Source: Lachnospiraceae bacterium YSD2013 (GTDB lineage Bacteria; Bacillota; Clostridia; Lachnospirales; Lachnospiraceae). From it: a stretch of DNA of 64,000 nucleotides. Below, piece by piece: positions 52,946 through 60,745 of the stretch; the first letter of the stretch is position 1, and the number at the start of each line of letters is the position of its first letter. Below the pieces are notes generated by a model that was given only the letters and a program-made list of their open reading frames with translations, was not told the DNA's origin and ran no database searches. A program made the position numbers and the translations under genes. The stretch covers positions 1 through 64,000 of the forward strand of contig FMTX01000022.1 in NCBI GenBank assembly GCA_900100895.1, written 5' to 3'.

Positions 52946-53467
52946 ATGGTATTAGCGACAATATTGGAAACCGTGTTGGATGCTGTAGGCAGCGTGTGGA
53001 TTGACAAGGTGGCTTATCGGCTGTTCTGGCGGAAGCGCCTACACATGGTTGTGGAGCAGACATATGACTGCCCTATGCGGATGATTTATAACCCTAAGGA
53101 CAAGACATTCACGGCAAGCGATCAAGCATCACTGATGCATGAGAGAGGCTTCACCAAGCCCTACGGCTGGATTAAGGAGTTCGGCGACCCGCCCAAGCCG
53201 CACAGAGACTGCATGCTTATGACGGATCAAGAATACTTCCTCGGCGACATAGTGAAAGTCAAGGTTATCGGAGTGTTTAAGCGCAAGGACAATGACCACA
53301 AATTCATCGTGGTGGAATCTTCGCGCGAGATTAACGATTATTCGGAACTTACGGACTCGGAAAAAGAAGAATTATCACGCCTCTACCCCCGCATCGACGA
53401 GGGCGAAGGCTGGTTTGGCAGCAAAGAAGCCGAGAAGTGCTTGCTGTACGGACCGAAAGCACTGTAA
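52946..53467 (+). CDS. Inorganic-pyrophosphatase-like protein, degenerate
   Basis: A 173-residue protein. From residue about 70 it follows the soluble inorganic pyrophosphatase pattern: YGWIKEFGDPP, RDCMLM where D-x-L is expected, GDIVKVKVIGVFKRKDNDHKFIVVE (strands plus two of the acidic residues and the Lys), and GWFGSKEAEKCL at the C-terminus. The acidic GDPxD cluster is incomplete, so activity on pyrophosphate is uncertain. The N-terminal 65 residues (VLATILETVLDAVGSVWIDKV) are unlike the family. GGGGAGG precedes the ATG. Confidence 0.45.
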   Translation: MVLATILETVLDAVGSVWIDKVAYRLFWRKRLHMVVEQTYDCPMRMIYNPKDKTFTASDQASLMHERGFTKPYGWIKEFGDPPKPHRDCMLMTDQEYFLGDIVKVKVIGVFKRKDNDHKFIVVESSREINDYSELTDSEKEELSRLYPRIDEGEGWFGSKEAEKCLLYGPKAL

Positions 53468-53483
53468 GAAAGACAGGAAAGTT

Positions 53484-53882
53484 ATGGAAATAAAGGAATA
53501 CAAGAATTACAAAGACGACGAAATTCTAAGCCTATACACCGCTGTGGGCTGGACTGCATATACAGAAAATCCTGCGGCGCTTAGGGCAGGCTATGAGAAT
53601 TCACTGCTGATTCTCGCTGCCTACGAAGGCGACGAGCTTCAAGGCATCATAAGAGTCGTGGGCGACGGGCAGACAATAGTGTTCATTCAGGACATTCTGG
53701 TCTTCCCCGACAAGCAGCGTAAAGGTATCGGAACCGCGCTGATTAAGGAGATTCTTAAGCGCTACAAGAATGTGCGCCAGATTGAACTGGCAACAGATAA
53801 CACGCCCAAGACTGTGGAGTTCTATAAATCTATGGGATTTCATGAGATGTCAGAGTATGGGTGTTGCGGGTTTATGAAATGA
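53484..53882 (+). CDS. GNAT acetyltransferase (short form)
   Basis: A 132-residue protein close to a minimal GNAT: VGWTAYTENPAALRAGYENS (the YdfB/YjaB-like N-terminal pattern), IQDILVFPDKQRKGIGTALIKEIL with the acetyl-CoA loop (K-Q-R-K-G-I-G), and LATDNTPKTVEFYKSMGF as motif B. The ATG follows CAGGAAAG; a longer frame upstream lies inside the previous gene. The stop overlaps the next start. Confidence 0.88.
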   Translation: MEIKEYKNYKDDEILSLYTAVGWTAYTENPAALRAGYENSLLILAAYEGDELQGIIRVVGDGQTIVFIQDILVFPDKQRKGIGTALIKEILKRYKNVRQIELATDNTPKTVEFYKSMGFHEMSEYGCCGFMK

Positions 53883-54502
53883 GAGCAGACGACTATTTAG
53901 CGAATCCCTGCGAAGCATCTTCACTTCCGTTTTGGAAGGCGGAGACCGTACAGATTCCTAAGAATATAAAAGTTATCAGAGATGATGAGTTCAACGTTGA
54001 ACGATGTGCCGGTAACGATGAAAGATACTTTAAACTTATACACGATATGAAGATAGTTGAGAAAACACACCTTTCGGAGCAGTTTGAAGTAGTTAAATGC
54101 GGCACAGAATCATACGCCAATCACATAAATGAGTGCTATGCCAAAGAAGGCATTTCGACCGAAGAACTCAAGGAATACAAGAAACATAGAGTATACGACC
54201 CTGATTTATGGATAGCGGTAGCAGACAAAGCTACAGGTCAAATCGTGGCGACCGGCATCGCTGAGCTTGATACCCGCATAGGCGAGGGCATTCTTGAATG
54301 GATACAGGTATCGCCTCAGTATCGCCACAAGGGACTTGGAAAGTTTGTGGTGCGAGAGCTGCTTTGGCGGATGAAGGACAAGGCTTCTTTTGCCGTGGTA
54401 TCGGGAAAGGTCGATAGCGAGAGCAATCCGATGGCACTATATAGAGCGTGCGGGTTCATAAACCCCGTGATATGGCACGTGATAACGGAGAAAAATTCAT
54501 GA
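53879..54502 (+). CDS. GNAT acetyltransferase with N-terminal extension
   Basis: A 207-residue protein. The GNAT core is in the second half: EGILEWIQVSPQYRHKGLGKFVVRELL, with the acetyl-CoA loop Y-R-H-K-G-L-G, and GKVDSESNPMALYRACGF as motif B. The first 90 residues (RADDYLANPCEASSLPFWKAETVQIP) form an extra region seen in some Firmicutes acetyltransferases. Start and stop each overlap neighbours by 4 bases (ATGA). Confidence 0.85.
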   Translation: MRADDYLANPCEASSLPFWKAETVQIPKNIKVIRDDEFNVERCAGNDERYFKLIHDMKIVEKTHLSEQFEVVKCGTESYANHINECYAKEGISTEELKEYKKHRVYDPDLWIAVADKATGQIVATGIAELDTRIGEGILEWIQVSPQYRHKGLGKFVVRELLWRMKDKASFAVVSGKVDSESNPMALYRACGFINPVIWHVITEKNS

Positions 54503-54939
54503 AAATCATGGTAAGCGCCTGCTTGCTGGGCACGAATTGCAAGTACAGCGGCGGCAACAATTACAATGAAAAGATTATAGAGTTTGTGAAGGGTCATGAG
54601 GTGATTCCCGTGTGCCCGGAGGTGGCGGGCGGACTGCCGACTCCGAGAACGCCTTGCGAGATAGTAAACGGCGTAGTTACGAATGCCGACGGCGAAAGAA
54701 AGGATAAGGAATTTCGCGCAGGCGCAGCTAAATGTCTGGAGTTAGCCAAAGAAAAAGAAATCGACCTGGCCATCCTTCAGTCGCGAAGCCCCTCATGCGG
54801 AGTCAACCAAATCTATGACGGAACCTTTAGCGGGACACGAATCCCCGGCTCGGGGATATTCGCTGGGCTACTTAAAGAAAACGGTTTTAGAGTAATAGAT
54901 TTGGAGGACATAGACAAATATGATAACAGATTCTTTTGA
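54499..54939 (+). CDS. DUF523 domain protein
   Basis: A 146-residue protein matching DUF523: VSACLLGTNCKYSGGNN, PVCPEVAGGLPTPRTPCEI, ILQSRSPSCG and GIFAGLLKENG. Conserved cysteines (SACLLG, VCPE, TPCE, PSCG) suggest an Fe-S or metal site. Function unknown, although the family is sometimes linked to thiol or thiouracil metabolism. It overlaps both neighbours, and its last 20 bases lie within the next gene. Confidence 0.9.
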   Translation: MKIMVSACLLGTNCKYSGGNNYNEKIIEFVKGHEVIPVCPEVAGGLPTPRTPCEIVNGVVTNADGERKDKEFRAGAAKCLELAKEKEIDLAILQSRSPSCGVNQIYDGTFSGTRIPGSGIFAGLLKENGFRVIDLEDIDKYDNRFF

Positions 54940-55687
54940 CAATAAAACAGCTGCCAAGATAAACTTGACAAGAAACGAAAACGCGCCGAAGGCTGACGCG
55001 GTAATCCTGACATTTTCGAATAAGATTGAGGAGTTCGTGGCTGCGGGTTACGACTGCGAAAAGGTTGGCGAATTGTGGATGGCTACGGGAATGACGCCGG
55101 TTTATCTCATCAATTATAACGGCAAAAAAATCGGCTTCTACAGAACCTACGTCGGCGCGCCTGCGTGCGTTGCGACGGTAGAAGAAGTGTTGCAGATACT
55201 TGATACCGACAAGGTGATTCACTTCGGCGGAGCAGGATGCCTCAACAAAGAAATCGCGCGAGGCAAGGTCATGGTGCCGACGGATGCCTACAGAGATGAG
55301 GGTACTTCCTACCACTATGCGCCTGCTTCGGATTACATCAAGGTCAAGAATTCAGATGTCGTTGAAGCGTTTATGAAGGAGAATAAGCTTCCCTATGTGC
55401 TCGGCAAGACCTGGTCGACGGATGCTTTTTACAGGGAGACTGAGGGCAATTTTGAGAAGCGCAAGGCCGACGGTTGCATCTCCGTTGAGATGGAAGGCGC
55501 AGCTGTGCAGGCAATGTGCGATTTCAGAGGCGTGGAGCTATACATGTTCTTTACCGGCGGCGACCTTCTCGATGCGCCCGAATGGACTGAAAGACGCGAG
55601 AAAAATCAGGTCAAAGGCACTCAGCACGACGTAGGACATTTCGACATCGCGCTGGAGCTTGCGGCGTACGTGGCCGACAGAGCTTAA
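54920..55687 (+). CDS. Nucleoside phosphorylase-family protein
   Basis: A 255-residue PNP/UDP-family protein. VIHFGGAGCLNKEIARGKVMVPTDAYRDEGTSYHY is the family's central block (phosphate and base pocket), and CISVEMEGAAVQAMCDFRGVE contains the ribose-contacting Met-Glu. FFTGGDLLDAPEW gives the terminal Asp region. Cleaves a nucleoside with phosphate or a related N-glycosidic bond; the exact base is not predictable. It starts 20 bases inside the DUF523 gene. Confidence 0.87.
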   Translation: MITDSFDNKTAAKINLTRNENAPKADAVILTFSNKIEEFVAAGYDCEKVGELWMATGMTPVYLINYNGKKIGFYRTYVGAPACVATVEEVLQILDTDKVIHFGGAGCLNKEIARGKVMVPTDAYRDEGTSYHYAPASDYIKVKNSDVVEAFMKENKLPYVLGKTWSTDAFYRETEGNFEKRKADGCISVEMEGAAVQAMCDFRGVELYMFFTGGDLLDAPEWTERREKNQVKGTQHDVGHFDIALELAAYVADRA

Positions 55688-55714
55688 AAAAATTAGCAGT
55701 ATTAGGGGGTTACA

Positions 55715-56287
55715 ATGTATTATCACGCATCATCCGTAGAGAATATCAAGGTACTGGAGCCGAGGGTTTCCAATCACAATGTGCCGTTGATTTATCTGTC
55801 AGAGAAACGCGAGAATGTGTTAGTATATTTAAGCAACGCTGTTGAGAAATATTGCAAGGATACGGGCTTTGAATACGCCGGTGTCTGGAAGAAGTGGGGA
55901 CCCTACGGCTTTGGTAAAGACGGTCGCCAGAGGCTTGAGGAGTATTATCCGAATGCGCTTGAGAAGACTTATAGAGGCGTATCGGGTTATATCTACACTG
56001 CAGAATCCGTGAAAGATTCGGGCTTCGAACTTCAGATTCCCGACGCGGTTACAAGCAGTGAGCCGGTAGAGATTGCCGGTGTTGAATTCGTACCCGACGC
56101 TCATGAAGCCATACTGGCCGCCGAGCGCGACGGACTCATCACGATTATGCGCTACGAAGAAATGCCCGAGCGCATGCGGGAGTGGAATGTGAGAACCATT
56201 CGCGAAGAGTACGAAGAGGCGACAGATCATCCCGAGTACAGGCATTTTCTCAAAGGCAATTTTACAGAAATATTAAAGGATTTATAG
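55715..56287 (+). CDS. Protein of unknown function with YHASS start
   Basis: A 190-residue soluble protein. It begins YYHASSVENIKVLEPRVSNH, continues PLIYLSEKRENVLVYLSNAV and later SGYIYTAESVKDSG. The His in a YHAS/YHGT-like first strand followed by a LYLS-type strand recalls ADP-ribosyltransferase-fold proteins, but the third motif is not clear, so this is only a suggestion. The ATG follows AGGGGGTT. The GNAT gene downstream is 3 bases away. Confidence 0.6.
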   Translation: MYYHASSVENIKVLEPRVSNHNVPLIYLSEKRENVLVYLSNAVEKYCKDTGFEYAGVWKKWGPYGFGKDGRQRLEEYYPNALEKTYRGVSGYIYTAESVKDSGFELQIPDAVTSSEPVEIAGVEFVPDAHEAILAAERDGLITIMRYEEMPERMREWNVRTIREEYEEATDHPEYRHFLKGNFTEILKDL

Positions 56288-56290
56288 AGA

Positions 56291-56803
56291 ATGGCAAATA
56301 TCAAAACAGAACCTTTTGACATGAAATATCTTTCGGATTACTACAACGGGTTTGACGCAGAGATAACCAAATACCAGTGGCCCGACCCCTTTGAAAACAT
56401 TGATGATGCTAAGGAACTCTTGCAGGAATTTATCGACGAGATGGGTCGCGACGAGACACTCTTTCTTTCGGTGCTATCCGACGCAGACGAGTTTTTAGGA
56501 AGCGTCGAAGTTCACGGCCTCGACGAAGACTGTCCCGAGCTCGGCGTATGGATTAAGAAGTCCGAATGGGGCAAGGGCTACGCCTATCAGGCACTGAAAG
56601 CCGCACTTGATATTGCAAAGAGTAAGTACGGCAAGACCGAGTTCTTTTACGAAGCGGACACGCGAAACGTGGGCAGCAGGAAGCTTCTTGATAAGTTCAA
56701 GGGCGAATACGACATCGAAGCCCAGGCGGCTGAAGCACTCACAACCGATTCCGGCAAGAAACTTAAGCTGCAAGGCTTCATACTTACTTTGAAAGAAGGC
56801 TGA
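56291..56803 (+). CDS. GNAT acetyltransferase
   Basis: A 170-residue protein. LGVWIKKSEWGKGYAYQALKAALDIA contains the acetyl-CoA loop (E-W-G-K-G-Y-A), as in RimJ/RimL-type enzymes, and EADTRNVGSRKLLDKF is motif B. The opening (YYNGFDAEITKYQWPDPF) matches a subgroup with a Trp-Pro-Asp-Pro segment that positions the substrate. It starts 3 bases after the previous gene and is the last GNAT of the island. Confidence 0.87.
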   Translation: MANIKTEPFDMKYLSDYYNGFDAEITKYQWPDPFENIDDAKELLQEFIDEMGRDETLFLSVLSDADEFLGSVEVHGLDEDCPELGVWIKKSEWGKGYAYQALKAALDIAKSKYGKTEFFYEADTRNVGSRKLLDKFKGEYDIEAQAAEALTTDSGKKLKLQGFILTLKEG

Positions 56804-56811
56804 AGAGATAT

Positions 56812-57123
56812 ATGAAGACAGTCACAATATGCGGCAGCATGCGCTTTGAGCGGGAAATGCAGAGCATCGCTTTCAGGCTTGAGGCCATGGATAATTATAA
56901 TGTGCTTCAGTGCGTGTATAATATAGACAAGCTTGATATATCGCAAGAGGAAGCGACTTCTTTGGCCAAGGGACATTTTAGGAAGATTGAGATGTCCGAC
57001 GCAATTTACGTTGTAGACATAGACGGCTACATCGGCAATCAGGTGACCAAGGAAATAGAGTATGCCGAAAGCCTCGGCAAAGAAGTGATATATCATTCCA
57101 AATATGCAAGCACGGAGGCGTAA
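56812..57123 (+). CDS. Nucleoside 2-deoxyribosyltransferase-like protein
   Basis: A 103-residue protein. VTICGSMRFEREM forms the first strand and a Gly/Ser loop as in 2-deoxyribosyltransferases. MSDAIYVVDIDGYIGNQVTKEIEYAESLGKEVIYH matches the second half of that fold, where Asp and Glu contact the sugar. The length is shorter than characterised enzymes. It starts 8 bases after the GNAT gene and may act on nucleosides together with the phosphorylase upstream (inference). Confidence 0.75.
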   Translation: MKTVTICGSMRFEREMQSIAFRLEAMDNYNVLQCVYNIDKLDISQEEATSLAKGHFRKIEMSDAIYVVDIDGYIGNQVTKEIEYAESLGKEVIYHSKYASTEA

Positions 57124-57124
57124 C

Positions 57125-57406
57125 ATGAAACATTACATCATTGCCAAATTCAAAGACAGAAACGACACGGAGAAATTCCTGCCGGACATTACGGCACTTT
57201 TTAATAAGACACTCAAACTTGACGGCGTGGAAGATGTGGTCATTCACAAGACCAACAGCACCCGCGAGAATCGCTACAGCATTATGATTGAGATGACAGT
57301 TACTCCCGAGGGACTTGAGAATTATGACAAGTCCGAGGCGCACAAGTACTGGAAGAGCACCTATGGCGACAGGCTTGAGAGCAAGGCGATTTTTGATTGC
57401 GAATAG
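57125..57406 (+). CDS. Dabb (stress-responsive A/B barrel) domain protein
   Basis: A 93-residue protein. It opens HYIIAKFKDR, has a central IMIEMTVTPEGLENYDKSEAHKYWKS segment, and the HxxW-like end of Dabb domains is approximated. Such domains form dimeric alpha-beta barrels; the biochemical role varies. It begins 1 base after the previous stop. It is the last gene of the island before array B. Confidence 0.78.
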   Translation: MKHYIIAKFKDRNDTEKFLPDITALFNKTLKLDGVEDVVIHKTNSTRENRYSIMIEMTVTPEGLENYDKSEAHKYWKSTYGDRLESKAIFDCE

Positions 57407-57445
57407 AACCTTGGACGCGCTTGGTATCCATATATTTGCTATAAA

Positions 57446-57673
57446 TTATCCCAATACGGAAAAATTTCCGGATTGGGATAATTTTTTGCCCTTTTTTGGC
57501 TGTTTTGAAGGCTTTTTATCCCAATATGAAAAAATCTGGAAATTGGGATAAGATTTCGGCTATTTTTTATCCCAATTTGAAGTTTTTTACGTATTGGGAT
57601 AAACGGTTGACATAACTCGAGACAAATGGGCTGTTTCTTATCCCAATTTCACTTTTTTTTACTATTGGGATAA
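57446..57673. repeat. Array B: four 36-bp palindromes, TTATCCCAAT family
   Basis: Units lie at 57446-57481, 57516-57551, 57567-57602 and 57638-57673, all exactly 36 bases with perfect TTATCCCAAT / ATTGGGATAA arms. Loops of units 1 and 2 are A-rich (ACGGAAAAATTTCCGG, ATGAAAAAATCTGGAA); loops of units 3 and 4 are T-rich (TTGAAGTTTTTTACGT, TTCACTTTTTTTTACT). Starts are 70, 51 and 71 bases apart, the same geometry and mirror orientation as array A. The central spacer is again 15 bases beginning GATTTCG. The outer spacers differ from those of array A. No gene lies in this 400-base gap. Confidence 0.92.
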
Positions 57674-57742
57674 GTTGCCGGTAAAAGAAAGATAAAAAGA
57701 AAATAAAATCTCGCCGCAACCCCTAACAACTCGTGAAAATCT

Positions 57743-57750
57743 GCTATAAT
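57743..57750 (+). promoter_or_regulatory. Extended -10 promoter of the nitroreductase gene
   Basis: TGC-TATAAT, an extended -10 element, with no strong -35. A stem CAATTC-GAAA-GAATTG follows in the leader at 57779-57794. Confidence 0.6.
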
Positions 57751-57809
57751 ATCATTTGTAACCGCGTGACGTTGGGAACAATTCGAAAGAATTGGGAAAG
57801 GGTGTAATT

Positions 57810-58463
57810 ATGACAGACAAACAGGCAATTTTGGTAAGGCATTCGGTTCGTAAGTACAGAAGCGTAAGAATCGCTGACAATTTGGTGGCGCAGCTTAAGG
57901 CTAAGATTGATGAGCTTAACGCTGCGGGCAATCTTCATCTTCAGTTTGTGGAGGACGCGGGTAAGGCTTACGGCAATCTTATATACAGAGCAGTGGGATT
58001 AATCAGCGCGCCGAGCATTATTGTGTGCGTCGGCGAGGATACGGCGGACCTTGATGAGAGAGTGGGATATTACGGCGAGAAGCTCGTTCTTTTTGCGCAG
58101 ACTCTCGGACTTAATACATGCTGGACAGGTACTTTCAACAGAAAGGCAGTCGCAGTTGATGTGAAGCCCGGCGAGAGAGTGGTACTTGCTATCGCTATCG
58201 GCTACGGCGTAGATCAGGGCAAGGACAGAAAGTCCAAGACTTACGAGCAGGTAACGGAAGTTGCCGGCACGGCTCCCGACTGGTTCAAAGAAGGCGTTAA
58301 GGCAGCTCTTCTTGCGCCCACCGCGCTCAATGAACAGAAGTTTATGATTAAGTATAATGCCGACGACACGGTTTCTCTCGAGACCAAGGGCGGCGGACTT
58401 ACGAAGATAGATTTGGGCATAGTTAAGTGTCATTTCGAAATCGGCGCAGGTAGAGAGTTTTAA
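57810..58463 (+). CDS. Nitroreductase-family protein (TM1586-like)
   Basis: A 217-residue FMN-dependent oxidoreductase-fold protein. The opening AILVRHSVRKYR is the phosphate-binding start of nitroreductases, YGEKLVLFAQTLGLNTCWTGTF the central helix with the Trp typical of the TM1586 subgroup, and LAIAIGYG the adjacent strand. ALLAPTALNEQKF matches a second nitroreductase-like half. It probably reduces a small molecule with NAD(P)H. GGGTGTAATT precedes the ATG, and a longer frame upstream is not used. Confidence 0.82.
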   Translation: MTDKQAILVRHSVRKYRSVRIADNLVAQLKAKIDELNAAGNLHLQFVEDAGKAYGNLIYRAVGLISAPSIIVCVGEDTADLDERVGYYGEKLVLFAQTLGLNTCWTGTFNRKAVAVDVKPGERVVLAIAIGYGVDQGKDRKSKTYEQVTEVAGTAPDWFKEGVKAALLAPTALNEQKFMIKYNADDTVSLETKGGGLTKIDLGIVKCHFEIGAGREF

Positions 58464-58522
58464 TAAAAAGAAACCGATAAATACAATAAATTTAGGAGAA
58501 TTCCCAAATATCAAATAAGTAC

Positions 58523-58551
58523 TTGCCTTTGAAAAAACTCTGTGCTACAAT
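58523..58551 (+). promoter_or_regulatory. rpmE: Promoter of rpmE
   Basis: TTGCCT, 17-base spacer, TACAAT with TG upstream. The leader of about 75 bases contains GCTG/CAGC and could host L31 autoregulation. Confidence 0.7.
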
Positions 58552-58631
58552 GTAAAAGCTGTTTATAGAATAGCAGCAGTGGATGAGAACAAAACGTTAC
58601 AATTAACATACAGTTTAGAAGAGGTGAAAAC

Positions 58632-58832
58632 ATGAAAGAAGGAATTCATCCTGAGTACTATCAGGCAACCGTAACCTGCAACTGCGGTAACACTTTCGTA
58701 GTAGGCTCTACCAAGAAGGATATCCACGTGGAAGTTTGCTCCAAGTGCCATTCATTCTACACAGGCCAGACTAAGACCGCAAGAACCGACGGACAGATTG
58801 AGAAGTTCAATAAGAAGTACGGTGTTAAGTAA
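58632..58832 (+). CDS. rpmE: 50S ribosomal protein L31, zinc-binding type
   Basis: A 66-residue ribosomal protein. The zinc ligands C16-N-C18 and C36-S-K-C39 are all present, so this is the zinc-containing (C+) form. It starts MKEGIHPEYY and ends in a basic tail. GAGGTG precedes the ATG. Single-gene unit with its own promoter and terminator. Zinc status links it to the zinc efflux operon at 22.9 kb only in a general sense. Confidence 0.97.
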   Translation: MKEGIHPEYYQATVTCNCGNTFVVGSTKKDIHVEVCSKCHSFYTGQTKTARTDGQIEKFNKKYGVK

Positions 58833-58844
58833 AGATCGTTGCTT

Positions 58845-58878
58845 AAAAGGTTGAGATTTCGGTCTCAACCTTTTTTTC
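58845..58878 (+). terminator. Rho-independent terminator of rpmE
   Basis: A perfect 12-bp stem AAAAGGTTGAGA / TCTCAACCTTTT with a 6-base loop, then TTTCTC. Confidence 0.92.
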
Positions 58879-58911
58879 TCTAAGAATGAGTTTATTCGGA
58901 GGAAATTGGGT

Positions 58912-59904
58912 ATGGCTAAGAAGCTTAAAAAAGCCCGTTACTCAGGAATAGGCGGACAGGCCGTTCTTGAGGGCATCATGATGAAGAATAAAGACAAGTA
59001 CTCCGTAGCCGTTCGTAAGGCTAACGGCGAGATAGAGGTAGACATCGACGAGTATACCGGTGTTACCAAGGGAGCATTCATTAAGAACGTTCCTTTCCTT
59101 CGCGGAGTATTCAATTTCATAGATTCGTTGTCACTTGGTATCAAGTGCCTTAACTATTCGGCAAGCTTTTATGAGGAAGAGGCCGAGCAGGAGACAAGAT
59201 TCGACAAGGCTATGAACAAGCTCTTTAAGGGTCATGCGGACAAGGTTTTGTCAGGATTTATCACGTTCCTGTCGATTTGCTTTGCAATCGGTATTTTTAT
59301 CGTGCTTCCCTTCTTCTTGACGGGACTTTTCAAGGACGATATTCGTAACGAGAGTTTGAAGGCTTTGCTTGAAGGTCTTATCAGAATAGTGATTTTTGTG
59401 GCGTATGTGGCGCTCATTTCACTCAGCAAGGACATTAAGCGAGTGTACAGATATCACGGCGCGGAGCATAAGTGCATTAACTGCGTCGAGCACGGCAAGC
59501 CTTTAACGGTTGAGAACGTTATGCATTCTTCGAGACTTCACAGAAGATGCGGTACGAGTTTCATGCTTTTGGTAATGCTTATCAGCGTAATCTGCTTTTT
59601 CTTTATAAGAGTTGATTCGCTTTTGCTTAAAGTAGTGATAAGACTTCTTCTTATACCGGTTATCGCAGGTATTTCTTACGAAGTTCTGAGATTTGCCGGA
59701 AGACACAATAACTTATTCGTACGTATTATTTCGGCTCCCGGAATGCTTCTTCAAAGACTTACCACCAAGGAACCCGATGAGTCCATGGTTGAGGTCGCAA
59801 TCGCGGCTGTTGAGGCTGTTTTTGACTGGAAGGATTTCCTTAAGGAGAAGTTCGGCGTTGATGTGGATGCGCCCGCGGAGACCGCAGAATCGGTTGAAGG
59901 ATGA
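58912..59904 (+). CDS. DUF1385 family membrane protein
   Basis: A 330-residue protein of the DUF1385 family, usually encoded before prmC and prfA in Clostridia as here. GGQAVLEGIMMKN opens it, RVYRYHGAEHKCINC gives a His/Cys-rich region, and SSRLHRRCGTSFMLLV a conserved block. Four or five helices lie between about residues 100 and 270. GGAGG precedes the ATG; a TTG six bases earlier is less likely. Function unknown, possibly metal-dependent. The stop overlaps prmC (ATGA). Confidence 0.88.
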   Translation: MAKKLKKARYSGIGGQAVLEGIMMKNKDKYSVAVRKANGEIEVDIDEYTGVTKGAFIKNVPFLRGVFNFIDSLSLGIKCLNYSASFYEEEAEQETRFDKAMNKLFKGHADKVLSGFITFLSICFAIGIFIVLPFFLTGLFKDDIRNESLKALLEGLIRIVIFVAYVALISLSKDIKRVYRYHGAEHKCINCVEHGKPLTVENVMHSSRLHRRCGTSFMLLVMLISVICFFFIRVDSLLLKVVIRLLLIPVIAGISYEVLRFAGRHNNLFVRIISAPGMLLQRLTTKEPDESMVEVAIAAVEAVFDWKDFLKEKFGVDVDAPAETAESVEG

Positions 59905-60731
59905 AATACAAGGAAGCTTATGAACTCGGCTGTCTTAGATTGAAGGCAGCCGATATTTCGGATTATAAGACAGATGCAAGACTGCTTCTTGAGTATGTCT
60001 GCGGCACGACTTACGGCGACCTTTTTACAAAGGGCGATGACGAGGTTTCGGCCGAGTGCGAAGAGCGGTTTAACGACCTTCTCGTTAAAAGGAGTAATCA
60101 CATTCCACTTCAGCACCTTACAGGCAGACAGGAGTTTATGGGTCTTGAATTTCTGGTAAATGAAAACGTACTGGTGCCCCGCTCCGATACGGAGACCCTT
60201 GTGGAAGAGGTGCTTAAGGATTTGCATGACGGTATGCGTGTGCTTGATATGTGTACCGGAAGCGGATGCATTCTTCTAAGCCTTCTTAAGTTCTCCAATG
60301 ACTGCGAGGGCGTAGGCGTTGATATCAGTGAGAAAGCGCTTGAGGTGGCTAAGAGCAATGCCGAGGCGCTTAATATAGATGCGACATTTATTCAGAGCGA
60401 TTTGTTTGAAAATGTCGAGGGCAAGTTTGACATACTTGTGTCCAATCCCCCTTATATTCGCACTTGCGAGATAGAGGAGCTCATGCCTGAAGTAAGGGAC
60501 CACGATCCTTTTATCGCGCTTAACGGACATGAGACGGGCGTTTTCTTTTACGAAAAGATTGTTAAGGAGGCGCCGAAGTTCCTTAACAGGGGCGGACTGC
60601 TTGCCTTTGAAATAGGCTGCGACCAGGGTAAAGAGGTTAGCGATATTATGAGTCGCGGCGGTTTTAAGAATGTGGAAGTTATTAATGATTTGTGCGGGAA
60701 TCCCCGCGTGGTTAAGGGCTTTTGTTACTAG
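59901..60731 (+). CDS. prmC: Peptide chain release factor N5-glutamine methyltransferase
   Basis: A 276-residue SAM-dependent methyltransferase that modifies the Gln of the GGQ motif in release factors. [27 protein letters not shown] (SAM loop) and the catalytic [12 protein letters not shown] motif are present. It overlaps the DUF1385 gene by 4 bases, and its substrate gene prfA follows 14 bases downstream. Full length. Confidence 0.95.
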   Translation: MKYKEAYELGCLRLKAADISDYKTDARLLLEYVCGTTYGDLFTKGDDEVSAECEERFNDLLVKRSNHIPLQHLTGRQEFMGLEFLVNENVLVPRSDTETLVEEVLKDLHDGMRVLDMCTGSGCILLSLLKFSNDCEGVGVDISEKALEVAKSNAEALNIDATFIQSDLFENVEGKFDILVSNPPYIRTCEIEELMPEVRDHDPFIALNGHETGVFFYEKIVKEAPKFLNRGGLLAFEIGCDQGKEVSDIMSRGGFKNVEVINDLCGNPRVVKGFCY

Positions 60732-60745
60732 CCCGGAGGTGTGAT

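Noticed and set aside
43047-57406. Integron cassette array
   Set aside because: The gene content (GNAT, NUDIX, VOC) is typical of cassettes, but gaps are 0-40 bases with many ATGA overlaps, so there is no room for attC sites, and no integrase is seen.
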